The notes under the pieces were generated by a model. The model was not told where the DNA came from. It saw only the letters and a list, made by a program, of their open reading frames with translations, and did not search any database. From Chrysopilus asiliformis (taxonomy: Eukaryota; Arthropoda; Insecta; Diptera; Rhagionidae): DNA of 64,000 nt. Of this stretch, positions 1-10,976 are shown piece after piece. Position numbers and translations under genes: made by a program. Every line of letters starts with the position of its first letter. Within the stretch, counting starts at the first letter, position 1. Location: assembly GCA_964034945.1 (NCBI GenBank), contig OZ035962.1, positions 78,513,942 through 78,577,941 of the forward strand. Reading direction: 5' to 3'.

Positions 1-222
1 CAAAATTTTGTTAAGAGCAACAGAAGTTGTGTTGAGTTTACGTATTGTTTTTGTTAGAATAACATAGATTTTTCAGTAACCGTCTGAAAAACCTGACAAC
101 GTAAAATTAACAAACTCAATTTTGTTAGGATAACACAAAGTTGTGTTGGACGTATATTGACGCTATATTTGTTAACTATACGTAGCATTTTCGTCAGATT
201 GAATGAGATTTTTCTCTGGGTG
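1..222. repeat. Right part of a Tc1/mariner-type MITE cut by the window edge
   Basis: The right end reads GAGATTTTTCTCTGGGTG followed by TA (223-224). Read inward it is CACCCAGAGAAAAAT, the style of terminal repeat seen in the complete MITEs of this window (CACTCAGAAAAATG, CACGGCAAAAAAT). The body is rich in TTGTTA/AACAA words, like the element at 33634-33988. The left end lies outside the window, so the terminal inverted repeat (TIR) cannot be paired. No coding potential is seen. Confidence 0.4.
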
Positions 223-324
223 TATCCAATGCATTTCACATATTTTCATAGTAAAATAATTAAATGTAAATCATTTTGTATATTAGTCGAGCATATCAGA
301 TATAGTGCACCTAGACGGCACCTA

Positions 325-667
325 CACGGCAAAAAATCTTGGAGTGAATTCCAATCAAAACTGGATTACGCTGGACCTATATGTAATCCAATGGAAAATT
401 CTAATCCAATAATATGGATTGGAAATTTTTATAAATTTATTTTTGGTTTAATTCAGTATTAAAGTCTAAAATTTTGATTAAATTGTAGACATTAATGTTA
501 AAAGTACTTAAGTTCGACACATAATAAAAAACTTTTCAAATATGACTGCAAAAAAGGCTAAAATATTTTCAAAAATTCGCATGTATTAAATTCCAATCCA
601 AAATATGTATTAAGATTTCGTCAATATAATTTTTGGATTGAAAAATACTCCATGATTTTTTGCCGTG
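325..667. mobile_element. 343-bp TA-duplicating MITE
   Basis: The ends are inverted repeats: CACGGCAAAAAATCTTGGAG on the left, and its complement with one mismatch (C-A-T-GG for C-T-T-GG) on the right. Each end is flanked by TA (323-324 and 668-669), the Tc1/mariner-superfamily target duplication. There is no internal transposase. The interior carries further copies of an AATCCAA-type word. It is a non-autonomous element; the mobilising transposase is not in this window. Confidence 0.75.
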
Positions 668-1653
668 TAGTGATTGATTGATGTAGAGCAAATACTTGAA
701 ATATATATCTTATTTTGTCGTTGATTATCTTAAATTTACCACTGATGGTATTCAAAGTCACGATCATTTTAAGACTATGTTGAATGAAAGAGTGAAGGCA
801 TCTCACTAGGGCAGTAGTTTTCAACATTTTTCGGTTAATGGTACCCGTAAAAACACACAATTTACGCGGAAGCTTCGCACAAATTAAAATAAGGAAGCTT
901 CCGAAAAAGAATGGGAACCAGTTTTTTTGTAAGGCTTCCCAGTCAACAAATTTCAAGATAGTTACATGACTAATTAAGGATAATATGCTTGCGTGGTAAA
1001 TGACTTATTTGATTGTTATGTAACTTTTATTTGCATTGTTTTAAAAAGTTACGATGTAGTGGTGATATGCTGTATGTAAACCAATATTCTCGCGCCAGCT
1101 TTTAGAACTCTTGACGACACGCGTAGGTGCCGCGGCATCCCGGTTGAGAATCGCTGCTCTAGGAGATTGCTGAAAAACAGGTAGCAGATCTTGACGCATG
1201 AGATGACATATTTAGAGGAATATGTGATACAGTGATAGTTTTTGAGAGCTATTTTGAATTTCGAAAAATACACTTCCTAGTTTTTTTTACCTTTTCATTA
1301 TATTACTGCAGAGTAATTGATTTTCTTGTAACACAGAGTCAAGAAATATAACTATAAGGTAGATCATGATCAGATTTTTACCTTCTCCATTGAATAAATT
1401 GAAATGGTATGAGTACAAAAATATTTTCTTTTCTGTTCGGTGAATGTTATCTTAGAACGGAACCACAGAAATGAATATAAAACAATAATTTTATATGGAA
1501 TTGTCCACAGGCCAGTCACTTATTTATATCGATAAGCCTTACGGGAAGTCTCACAACCAACGAAATAAGATGCAACCTCGACGCGTTTTCTTCTTCAAAA
1601 CTCTAGGATGAAATTCGCATATGGAATTTATAGGAAGATACTTTATTTTCCAG
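668..1653. other. AT-rich DNA, nothing recognised
   Basis: No gene or repeat end is recognised. The last 15 bases form a good 3' splice site (CTTTATTTTCCAG) for the exon that follows on the plus strand, so this stretch may be an intron of a gene that enters from the left. Confidence 0.5.
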
Positions 1654-1728
1654 GTAGGGTCCAATCGATTGGCCATTGCAGAGTCTGATGAAACCAACCA
1701 AGGAACAGGTAGTGACGATACTGCCCAG
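1654..1728 (+). CDS. Candidate internal coding exon (75 bp) of an unidentified plus-strand gene
   Basis: A pyrimidine-rich 3' splice site (CTTTATTTTCCAG) precedes this stretch, and a consensus 5' splice site (CAG|GTAAGTA) follows it. The 75 bases between are exactly 25 codons. Only one of the three frames is open: it begins VGSNRLAIAESDE and ends GTGSDDTAQ, while the other two frames hit stops. The translation is acidic and Ser/Thr/Gln-rich, unlike the Lys/Ile/Asn-rich chance ORFs around it. I do not recognise the protein. If spliced in phase 0, the next plausible acceptor on this strand is at 2970-2971. The upstream exons would lie left of the window. The gene would be convergent with knrl. 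It could instead be a fortuitous pairing of splice-like sites. Confidence 0.5.
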
Positions 1729-2971
1729 GTAAGTACCGGTGCATACGTATTTACATGCGATAAATATTGCTCCAGCAGATATTGTTAATTCTTATTGCGA
1801 CGCACTATTATTTCTTAGATATTTTACAAAAATTTATGAATACATGACCCCCGAGGTCAATCATTTTATTGTAGGCTTGCTAGTGGCTTTTTAAAGTCAG
1901 GTGGTCTTCGTTGGAAATTGCGTTGAAGATATGATGCTATGAATAAAGTGAGATTAGCGTATGGACAAAATAGTGATTTGTCATCGGGTTTTATTAATTT
2001 TATGGTAATAACGCGAAGAGATTCGTAAATATCTGGCTCATAATCTCATGGGAATAAAACGCTTGTTTTGTTTATAAAAAATTGATTCTAATATTTACAA
2101 AAAACATCAATATTGTTACATGGTAAAAAGGCACACTTTTTTCTCGAAATATTTTTTCCATTGCATAATATTTGTGAGAGGCATGAAGAAATGACTATAT
2201 CACGGATCTAGATATGGTGCTTAAAGCTGAAAAAAAATCTGTCAAAATCGTATCACAAATATCAAAATTAATTACAGTCGTTGACACACTAAACGCATTA
2301 GTTATTGAACACTCTACAAGTACTAATGTTTGAATCGCTTAAAAAAAAATAACTACACAAAAAAAAAAACGATTTTGATTGAGCACATGATTGGTTTAGA
2401 TTTTAAATAAGGTGAGGTACTTCAATCGATCATCAAATTGTTAACAAAACTTCTTTGAATTTTTATAATTCACCCAGTTTAAACACTTTTATATTGAATC
2501 ATTTCATCTTGATCGTTAGTTGAAGTGTCTTCCAAAAGCAAAACATATCTATTGATTTTATACTATGTTTATAATGTGGTATTTTCTATTGTATCAAGTT
2601 TTACAATTGCCATCTCAAATACTACAAAGTCCACAAATGAAAAAGCGACATCGATGTCTAGAAAAAAAACACTAAATTTTGAACTGAATGAAGTCTTTTC
2701 AATGTTTCTTTTTTTTCAAAACAAATTATGCTTCTTCTGTGTTGTCGAGTGAATTGCTTGTCTTTTCATGTGTTAAATATGTTTTGATGTTTCTATTCTT
2801 TGCACGAGAATCCTTTTATGATTTCGCTTTGAAATTATTAAATCATCTCGAGTGTGAACAGTCAATAGTCATATAAATAATCATAGATTTTATTTGATTG
2901 CAAATAACGAGTTTCATGTGTTATGTTTGAGGCATTTTCCTTTTTCTTTAAACGGCAATTTGTTTGCACAG
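1729..2971 (+). other. Putative intron between the two candidate plus-strand exons
   Basis: AT-rich, with no repeat termini recognised. It starts with GTAAGT and ends with a T-rich stretch and TTTGCACAG. The small ORFs inside are Lys/Phe/Ser-rich and look like chance. Confidence 0.3.
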
Positions 2972-3001
2972 CCCCCATCAAGCAATATTGGCATTTGCTG
3001 A
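2972..3001 (+). CDS. Candidate terminal coding segment of the same plus-strand gene
   Basis: An acceptor (AATTTGTTTGCACAG) is followed, in the phase left open by the 1654-1728 exon, by nine codons PPSSNIGIC and a TGA stop. If real, the gene product ends ...DDTAQ-PPSSNIGIC. The support is the splice-site quality and phase compatibility only. A nine-codon read-through to a stop is weak evidence. No clear AATAAA follows before the transposon at 3333; a CATAAA lies near 3211. Confidence 0.25.
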   Translation, partial: PPSSNIGIC

Positions 3002-3332
3002 ACATTTCATACAATTGAAAAATTGTTCATTTGGTATAATCTTTTTAAAATCTCTCCTTATGTATATCACATCCATTAATACTAGTATATATAGTTTCTA
3101 GAATTGTTCAGTCGAGTTTCAAAGTCATTATTTAGTAAGTAGAAAAGTTCTTTGATTGACGTAAGTAATTTATAAAGCGTTCAACCTCTTCATTTGGAAA
3201 ATGCATCAAGCATAAAGGAAGCCAAATTAAACCATCAGCATGAGAACGTAATATCTTCAATTATTGCATATGAAATTTTTTGCGTATAAACATTATGTAA
3301 AATAGGCTCATACAAAGGACTTAAAACTAATA
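3002..3332. other. AT-rich DNA, possible 3' UTR
   Basis: No ORF or repeat end is recognised. If the preceding candidate exons are real, this would be their 3' untranslated region. Confidence 0.3.
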
Positions 3333-4242
3333 GGGTCAGGTAGGATAAAGTGGTCCACGTTTTTATTATTGGCCCTAAAATGGTCAAAAATTGGAATTTT
3401 TGCATGATAAGATAGTCAAATCGCAAGCGCGGGACATAAGCTAACTTTCGGCATTCACAGATTGCCAACTTTTTGACATTACATTTAATTTTTAGGCATT
3501 TATCGAAAACTTTGATTTTTCGATTTTTTAAAAATGGTAGGGAGAAGTGGTCCACCCACAAAATTTTTCCAGAAATCGCATAAACATAAAATTAAATGAC
3601 AAACCAAAGTATAATCATGAAGTTTGATCAAAAATATGGTTTATTCGAAAGTAACAAATGAGCGTTGGTCTGTTTTGGTGTTGGTTTCTTCAGTGTAGTT
3701 GTTAAGCGTCGTTTTCCGACCGCTTGTTCTGCTACTCTAATTCAGCTCGATTTTTGGGAGAAGTTATAATCGAGCTTCGCATCGATTTTCGGCCATGATT
3801 TGAAACACTCAAAATAACTCATAAAAAAAACTTGAAAACACGAAATATGACGTTGACAGGGTGGACCACATCTCCCTACCGACGCTATTTTGCGCGGAAT
3901 GACGCTGCTTCAACAATTGTGGAAAATGTGCAGAAATTCGGTGGATTTACAAAGTTCATAATGTAGACAACATTTTAGATTAATTAGCTTATTGAAATTG
4001 ATGAAGAATTCGTCAAAATGTTGTTGAATGTGAATACTTGCGAAAACTTTCAACAATGTTTTTTTGGCACTGGTCTGCGAGAGTGAGTAAATGTACGTCT
4101 GCACACTACAATGAGTAATAAAAAACAAGCTGTCATTAAAAGCATCCGATGAAAGTTGCATATTCTGTTCTAATGTCACTATTACTAACAAAAATGGTGG
4201 TGGACCACTTCTCCCTACGGACCACTTCACCCTACCCGACCC
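3333..4242. mobile_element. 910-bp TIR element (TA duplication, GGGTCGGGTAGG ends)
   Basis: The left end reads GGGTCAGGTAGGATAAAGTG and the right end, inverted, GGGTCGGGTAGGGTGAAGTG. Both continue into GTCC and both are flanked by TA (3331-3332 and 4243-4244). The word GTAGGGAGAAGTGGTCC recurs inside: near 3537 and 4206, and a variant near 3865. These look like subterminal transposase-binding repeats. No transposase is readable, so it is a non-autonomous member of a TA-inserting (Tc1/mariner/pogo) family. Confidence 0.7.
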
Positions 4243-4475
4243 TACTATTTGTTTCTTCAAACCAAATTTATTTTAAAAGAAAAATTAAAAAAAAAATATT
4301 CCAAAAATGCTTTTGATAATAAAAGTAATTAAAAAGAAAAAAACATTTTTTTTGGGTGCTGTGTATCAGAAATTGAAGAGAGATAGATATTTTATTTTCT
4401 TTTATTTTTTATGTTTTTATCTCGCTTTCATTTTTTTTTTTGATATCGAGCGCCCAAAAATTTTTTTTTTTGTTT

Positions 4476-5411
4476 TTATACCCGTATGGTGAAACCAAAG
4501 GGTATATTAGATTTGCGTTACCGTTTGTAACGCCAAGATCCCGTTATCACACACAAAAATGAATTACACCAGTGTGTTTAGAATCATAAAAAAAATTGAA
4601 TTTTGCATGTCCGTCCGTCTGTCCGTCCGTCTGTCCGTCCGTCTGTCCGTCCGTCTGTCCGTCTGTCCGTCTGTCCGTCTGTCCGTCTGTCCGTCTGTCC
4701 GTCTGTCTGTCCGTCCGTCTGTTCGTCCGTCTGTCCGTCTGTCTGTCCGTCCGTCTGTCCGTCCGTCTGTCCGTCCGTCTGTCCGTCCGTCTGTCCGTCC
4801 GTCTGTCCGTCCGTCTGTCCGTCCGTCTGTCCGTCCGTCTGTGCATCCGTCTGTCCGTCCGTCTGTCCGTCCGTCTGTCCGTCCGTCTGTCCGTCCGTCT
4901 GTCCGTCCGTCTGTCCGTCCGTCTGTCCGTCCGTCTGTCCGTCCGTCTGTCCGTCCGTCTGTCCGTCTGTCCGTCTGTCCGTCCGTCTGTCTATCCGTCC
5001 GTCTGTCCTTCCGTCTGTCCGTCCGTCTGTCCGTCTGTCCGTCTATCCGTCTGTCCGTCTGCCTGTCCGTCTGTCTGTCCGTCCGTCTGTCCGTCTGTGG
5101 CGCGGATTGCGGGCGCACAGATAGAGCTAGAGACTTGAAATTTTACGCAGATTCGTTTTTCGTAAAATGCGAATCTAAGTTCGGTCATGAGCAAAAATGG
5201 ACCATTAGGGGGGGGGGGGGGTACCCCCCATACGAACGAGAACATTTTTTGAAAGTATTTCGAAAACGGTGCGTCTTATCAAAAAAGTACAAGAACAAAA
5301 GTTATTTAGGATATGATTCTACATAAAACTCCCATACATCAAAGTCTGATTGGAATAAATTTTAAAAAATCTTATTGGAAAGTTTGACTCAGAGTGGAAT
5401 TTTGGTACAAT
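4476..5411 (+). mobile_element. Mini-me/Helentron-like element, copy A (3' truncated)
   Basis: It starts TTATACCCGTATGGTGAAACC, then AAAGGGTATAT. This terminal stretch can fold (ATACCC with GGGTAT). The order thereafter matches five other copies in the window: CCAAGATCCCGT, ACACCAGTGTGTTTAGAAT, a (GTCY)n tract, GAGACTTGAAATTTT, CGTTTTTCGTAAAAT, a poly-G/GTACCCCCC box and CATACATCAAA. The last ~130 bases of full copies, including the hairpin end, are missing. The architecture (conserved core plus GTCY proto-microsatellite) is that described for dipteran mini-me elements, which belong with the Helentron-derived repeats. That assignment is by structure only. Confidence 0.75.
4609..5098 (+). repeat. 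Expanded (GTCCGTCCGTCT)n microsatellite, about 490 bp
   Basis: An almost pure array of GTCC/GTCT tetramers, mostly organised as 12-mers CTGTCCGTCCGT, with rare interruptions (GTTCG, GTGCAT, CTATC, CTTCC, GCC). The same position in the other copies of the element holds only about 40-90 bp. Because every unit is a multiple of 12 without stops, all frames are open and translate to PSVR/CPSV or RTDR/GQTD. These are not proteins. Confidence 0.95.
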
Positions 5412-6043
5412 ATTATCCTTTTTAGTCATTTTTTATTTGATTAGTAAGACTAGAAATCAAAAATGACGTTTGTTTTTCTCCACCCATGTTAATTTAAGTG
5501 CAGATGCGCACCGCTTCGGCAAGCATGTGGAATGGTGCTACAGTAGCAATTTTAGTTTTTTAAACGCGTACAAACTAATATGGGAGCTGGCAACGAATTG
5601 CATTTCGACCCACTTTTTTACTACTTGATTATTTCTACTTAAATATACTTTGATCTACGTTGAAATCCTAGTTCTAAATTGTTTTAAAGACTGAAATTGC
5701 CACTTCGGCACCATTTTGCATGCTTGATAAAGCAGTGCGTGCCTGCGCCACACCATATAACTAGAACAAAATCTCAAAAATTAATTGAATCCGGCCGAAC
5801 TAGTTCCAGATTCGGATTCAACGACGTCAACTTGCCCTAAATTGATTGAAATATCTACGGCAACAACAAAATTAAAATGTTTGATTTTATATGGAATTTT
5901 TTCGAAAAAAAAATGTTTTTTTTACTTTTCTTAAGACCAGAGCCAATCTGGCCAAACCACCTACAAATTCGGAACCAGCGATGACGTCAAATCATCCTTA
6001 AAAGATTGTAAAATCTTTGGCTAGACAAAAGTGGTACTTTTTT
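5412..6043. other. Old repeat-like intergenic DNA
   Basis: Moderately complex sequence without ORFs or clear termini. Phrases such as TTTTTTCTTAAGACCAGAGCCAATCTGG suggest eroded transposon DNA, but nothing else in the window matches it. Confidence 0.3.
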
Positions 6044-6330
6044 ATCGCGTGGCGTTATTGTTTCAAACCCTTTCATTTACCCCACATATAGGTTCTTAGT
6101 TTGTACAAATAACTATTATTTTTCGAAGCTCTTTCATCTGGGACCCCACACGTTGTGACTTATTTGGCTCGATTTGGACAAAATTGCGTCTGCTGGCTGC
6201 CATTTTAGTTTTTTTTTGCCTTCAATAGAATTTGAGAATTTTTTGCGAAGCTCTTTCATTTGAGACCACCGTGTGGAGGTACTTCATTCGTTCGATTTCG
6301 ACAAAATGTCAACTGCCGGCCGCCAATTAA
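6044..6330. repeat. Degenerate ~125-bp tandem repeat
   Basis: The phrase (GAAG)CTCTTTCATYTGRGACC recurs at about 6126 and 6249, each followed by a TCG-ATTT-GACAAAAT segment and a TGGCTGCCATT or CCGGCCGCC end. A weaker third unit starts near 6060 (CCCTTTCATTTACCCC). The units differ by many substitutions, so the duplication is old. Confidence 0.5.
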
Positions 6331-7865
6331 TGTGTGTGAATACACATATTGCATTATCACCGGAATTACGTAGTGGAACTGGGTCAAAATTCAATTATAA
6401 GGTTTGACCTTGGCAGGCAGGCATACAAAAAAGCAAGCTTAATAAAATGTTTAAAAAAATATAGCGACAGATCAGTGGCACGCGGTCTAAGGTGCAGAAG
6501 GTGCAAAGTACACCCTGAGTATTTTTCAAAAAGTAATCTAACAAAATGATATCAAAATCACAAAATATGTAAGACGAACTTTTCCATTGAACAGAATATT
6601 GAGTGAGAAAACTTTCTTTCTCCCTGTAATGATAAGCAGAAAAGAATTTGCTCCAATAATCAGACAGAGCTTTCGATTAAACATTGTATGCCCTATAAGT
6701 AAGTTTCTTTACTTTTTACGAGAAACTACCTGTACAAAAATTTAAAGTTTCTGACTAAATTCCTTAGACAGTAAGTACCCATATTCTTGAAGACACGAAC
6801 AGACACGTGGAATTGAATGTTTTTCATGTAAAAGTGATGGTAAAAATATTTTAGTCTAGTCTACAAACCAGGAACTTATATACTTTTTCCCGGGGATTTT
6901 CCCAGATTTTTTCGTCAGATATTATCGACAAAAAAATTGTTTCGACGAAAAATCAAAGAAAAATTATTTTCAAAAACAAAATTTTTTCTTTTGAATTTTC
7001 TGTAAACAAAAATTTTTATTTTATTAATTTAAAAAAAAAGTTTTTCTGAAAATATTACTCTTTGGACAATATTTTACAAACCGACTGATACTGTTGCCAT
7101 TGCAATAAACCGAATCGAGAACGAAAAAAATCATAGATTTAATTTACGTTAAATACAAATGGACATAACCCACTTTAATTAAGAAGAAAGCTGAAAATCA
7201 TGTTCAATTCTAGATTTTAACTATTTGCCATTAATATAAGTTAAATGAAGATATTTGTTTTTCAAAAGAACACAACATTTTCTATCAGCGATGCTTACCT
7301 GTTGTTGTTACACATATTTAGCATTAGAAGGCTGCACTAAATGATGTAAAATCCATATATGCCATACCAGCAATTTCCCTCTATACTGATGAGGTGCACA
7401 ATTTACAATATCGTCCAACAAGGTGTTATTCCGAGCACCTTTTGAAGTGTTAATGAAAGACTTGTGCACGAATATTTAAGGTTATTTTTCATGATAAGAT
7501 CGTGCATTTAATATAAGTAAGATTCACCTGTACTTGTTATAGGATGATATTATGATCATGTTATGATTAAAACTACTCATTCAGAGAAGTAGTGCACTAA
7601 CGAGATGTGTACCAAAATGGTTTAGTGCATACTTATGTTGCGGACGATGATGGCCAGTTGATGGACGTAAATCAAATGTTTAATAAAGCTAATGAATAAC
7701 CGGTGCTCATTTGTGCAATTGAATGATGTTGGAGGATTATATGCTTTCAAAGGTCTTCACACTTTCGATATGTTTATAAAGCAATTTATGGCTGATGGAT
7801 CGAAATAGAACCAGAATAATTAACAACCTTGATTTCACTCTTTAGACTCTGTATGCTATATCATA
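6331..7865. other. AT-rich intergenic DNA
   Basis: No gene or repeat ends are recognised. A 5'-splice-like CAG|GTAAGC on the minus strand lies near 7297, downstream of knrl, but no open frame leads into it. Confidence 0.4.
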
Positions 7866-8564
7866 TAGGAGTATATTAAATTCAGTATACCGTTTGTGAG
7901 GCATCGATCCAATCATCGGACACAAAAATTAACTACACCAGGGTTTTAGGGATAACAAAAGATTCTGATTTCCGCATGTGTGTCCGTCTGTTTGTCTGTC
8001 TGTCTATATGTTTGTCTGTCGGTGCATCTATCTTTCTGTCCGTCTGTCTGTCCGTCCGTCCGTCTGTCCGTGAACACCATAATTTCCGAAAGAATTGAGC
8101 TAGAGACTTGAAATATTGTATAGTTATGTTTCTCGTAAATGGTTAGGTGAAGTTCTTCAATGAGCCAAATTGGATCATTCCTTCCTCCGACACAGTTTTT
8201 TGGAATTGTCTTGAAAACGGGGAATCATACTGAAAAATCTGTGAAAGTAAAATGTGTTTAGAATACGATTTTACATAACTTATCCATACATCAAAATTCA
8301 GTTGAACCACTCCTTCCCCTCCTCCAGACAAATTGAATACTTTTTTTTCTAGTTTCTTGAAAACGGTGGGGTGTATTGAAAAATTTAGAAGGGTAAAATC
8401 TGTTTAGAATATAATTTTACATAACCGTTTCATACATCAAAATCCAATCGGACCACTCCTTTCCCCCTTTCTTATACAAATGGATATTTTTAATAAAACA
8501 TCTTGTCTGTCATTATAGAGTATTTGACGGCTAGCCCCTGGCAATTGTAGGTTTTCTTATGTTT
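7866..8564 (+). mobile_element. Old, diverged mini-me-like copy
   Basis: It keeps the order of the family: GTATACCGTTTGTGAGGC, CACAAAAATTAACTACACCAG, a short (GTCY)n tract at 7981-8071, GAGCTAGAGACTTGAAAT, three tandem variants of ACATAAC...CATACATCAAAATCCAAT, and a CTTATGTTTTT end. Sequence identity to the young copies is low. It resembles the copies at 39623-40252 and 43524-44838 most, so it represents an older subfamily. Confidence 0.6.
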
Positions 8565-8617
8565 TTTTCTTCTTTTATTTGAGTTTAAATGACCATAGCT
8601 TTTTTTTGGGTCAATCC

Positions 8618-9064
8618 AGGACAAAATGACGGGGGTGGATGAAAATAAAACTTTATTATTATAAAACCAAGGGAAAAGAATTAAGAAATGTGGGCAGCAG
8701 GTGAACATTTTTTAAACTGAATCCGGCGCAAAGATTTAAATCAAGAATTGCATAGTCCCAAGGAAAAATTAATTTGGTTTTTCGCGCTATTTACATTCCA
8801 TAAATAATGGCAACGGAAATTGATAAAATACTAAGACAAAAGCACTCACCGCAGGCGAAGTTTTCCACAATATTTGACCCATTTGTAGAACATTTACAGA
8901 AAACCTTCCGCCAAAGGAAAATATTTTTTCTGCATATTTAGTGATTGATTTTACAAGCGTTTGATAAATTGAAAAATCCGGAACAAAAGTTTAGTTTCCA
9001 GGTCGACGGAACAACATGTCGAAATCCTGGACTATCCAGGCCATTTTGTTACATATGGTCACCC
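8618..9064. repeat. Dispersed repeat shared with 26172-26537
   Basis: The stretch GATGAAAATAAAACTT...GGCAGCAGGTGAA...TTTTTCGCGCTATTTAC...CATAAATAATGGCAACGGAAATTG matches, with many differences, the order of phrases at 26172-26537 (GTGCGCCGCAGGGCAA, TTTTTCGCGCTCTTTAC, CATAAATAACGGCGATGGAAATTG). It ends in a TATGGTCACCCTAG box. Element type unknown. Confidence 0.5.
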
Positions 9065-9100
9065 TAGCTTAAATACATATCTGCGAAACTAATTGATCAG

Positions 9101-9272
9101 GAGTGGTATTTCGTAACTTGTTTCAAGTGTTTGTTTCGAGTTAGAAGAAAAAATGGTATTCGCTATCTCGGTTTCTCTCTGTCATTTATTTCGGTCAAAA
9201 CAGAGACAGCGAATACTTCTTGATCTTCTAACTCGAAACAAACGCTTGAAACAAGTTACAGAATATCACTCC
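9101..9272. mobile_element. 172-bp foldback (palindromic) element
   Basis: The left arm, starting GAGTGGTATTTCGTAACTTG, is the reverse complement, with few mismatches, of the right arm ending GTTACAGAATATCACTC. The arms are about 48 bp and carry TTTCRAGYGTTTGTTTCGAG and TTAGAAGA. The loop is about 70 bp. A perfect or near-perfect hairpin is possible. No flanking duplication longer than CAG/CAGG is visible. Confidence 0.7.
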
Positions 9273-9375
9273 AGGTTTTTGGGTAGTCCAAGACTAAGCC
9301 CTTATGCACTTAGACTACGCTGAGGGTCTTTTTCTTACAACGAAATCTATAGAATCTCTTAAAAAGCAGACCTTT

Positions 9376-9961
9376 TTATACACGTATCGTGAAACCAAAC
9401 GGTATATTAACTTTGCCTCACCGTTTGTAACGCCAAGATCCCGTCATCACACACAAAAATGAATTATACCAGTGTGTTTAGAATGATAACAAAAATTGAA
9501 TTTTCCATGTCCGTCCGTCCGTCTGTCTGTCTGTCTGTCTGTATGTCTGTCTGTCTGTCCGTCCGTCCGTCTGTCTGTGGCGCGGATTGCAGGCGCACGG
9601 ATTGAGCTAGAAACTTGAAATTTTGCGACGATTCGTTTTTCGTAAAATACGAGGCTAAGTTCGTTAATGGGCAAAAATGGACCATTAGGGGGGGTACCCC
9701 CCATACGAACGAAAACGATTTTTGCGAATATCTCAAAAACGGTGCATCTTATCAAAAAAGTCCAAGAACAAAAGTTATTCATGATATTATTCTACATAAA
9801 ACTCCCATACATCAAAATCCGATTGGAATAAATTTTAAAAAATCTTATTGGAAAGTTTGACTTCATAGTGGAATTTTGATAAAACTGTTCGCCATTCACT
9901 TAAATCACCATACGGGTTTTCAATAATTGCCAGATTGGCAATTATAGCTTTTGTTATGTTT
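9376..9961 (+). mobile_element. Mini-me/Helentron-like element, copy B (complete)
   Basis: Full-length copy from TTATACACGTATCG to the end TTGTTATGTTT. The (GTCY)n tract is 9508-9577. Near the 3' end are CACCATACGGGT, the inverted complement of the 5' ACCCGTATGGTG, and the perfect hairpin AATTGCCA-GAT-TGGCAATT about 15 bp before the terminus. A terminal hairpin is a Helitron/Helentron hallmark. The 3' 150 bp match copy F (53551-54161), so B and F form a subgroup. Confidence 0.8.
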
Positions 9962-10187
9962 CATTATTACTTTTTAATAGTTGCAATTGCTGTTTTTTGT
10001 TGTGTCACATTTGTGAATTTTACGTCTCGTCTCCTTTAGACAAAAATTATAACAATCCCTATAATTTTTTTCAGTCACTTCTTCTAAAGACGGCTTTACT
10101 CAAAGACCTTTTGAAGCCGTCTCCATCCTCGATTTCAGTACCAGACGGTAGACATTCGAGGAATTTAGGTCTACAGGTGATTCTAGT

Positions 10188-10235
10188 GGACTATAGGTTT
10201 TGGGATCAACTGGACTATAGGTTTTGGGATCAACT
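10188..10235. repeat. Two-copy 24-bp tandem repeat
   Basis: GGACTATAGGTTTTGGGATC followed by AACT occurs twice head to tail without mismatch. The surrounding 9962-10976 has no other gene or recognised repeat. Confidence 0.85.
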
Positions 10236-10976
10236 GGAAACATTTCTTTGGAGGTGTTAAAAATCCAAAACCAAAAGTTTAAGGACTGCGTTTGAGAGGA
10301 CCGAACATCTTTATGGATCCAATCTTCGAAGGTCATCAAAACTTTAAAACCTTTCCCTCAAAATGACTTTTCACCCCCGACTCCCCCTTGTAACGCCATA
10401 GTTACTAAAATTCCTCCAAAATATTCATTTCTATGCTTACCTAATTTAACAATCTCTGGAAATTCTTCTTAACCAACTTTCCAAATAATCACATTTTCTA
10501 TGAATAAAAACAAATATGCGTGTGTTTTTTAAAATATTTTTCATTTCTTTCACTCCAATAACAATGTCTATGTATTGTGCTAATATTTACAAATTAAAGA
10601 AAATAAAAACTTTCTTAACAGAACTTATGCTAAATAAATTCTAAAAAATCTTTTATATAAAAGAGTGAATTATGTATATAAAAAATGACAATCGTATTCC
10701 AATTAAACTGTCATAACAGAATTTATGAGCATTTTACCAATAAATCTATAATACAACAAAAATCATTCACAATTTGAACACTAGAAATGCTTTTCATTAA
10801 TAATATTAATTAATTATGAGATAATTTTTTAAAAACGCTGATACATTTTTTTTTACAAAAATAGAATTAAATATTTTATATTTACACAGAAGCCGCTTTG
10901 AAATTTTGGGAATTCTGATAATTTGCAATAATAAAAATTGATTTTCTCATAAGATTTTTTTTATATAATAAATAAT

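Noticed and set aside
4559..5326. 255-codon plus-strand frame and companions on both strands
   Set aside because: They are translations of the GTCC/GTCT microsatellite (PSVR/CPSV/RTDG repeats) in every frame, with no start context or splice support.
7290..7400. Minus-strand exon ending at CAACAG|GTAAGC
   Set aside because: No open frame or acceptor could be matched to it, and it lies downstream of the knrl stop.
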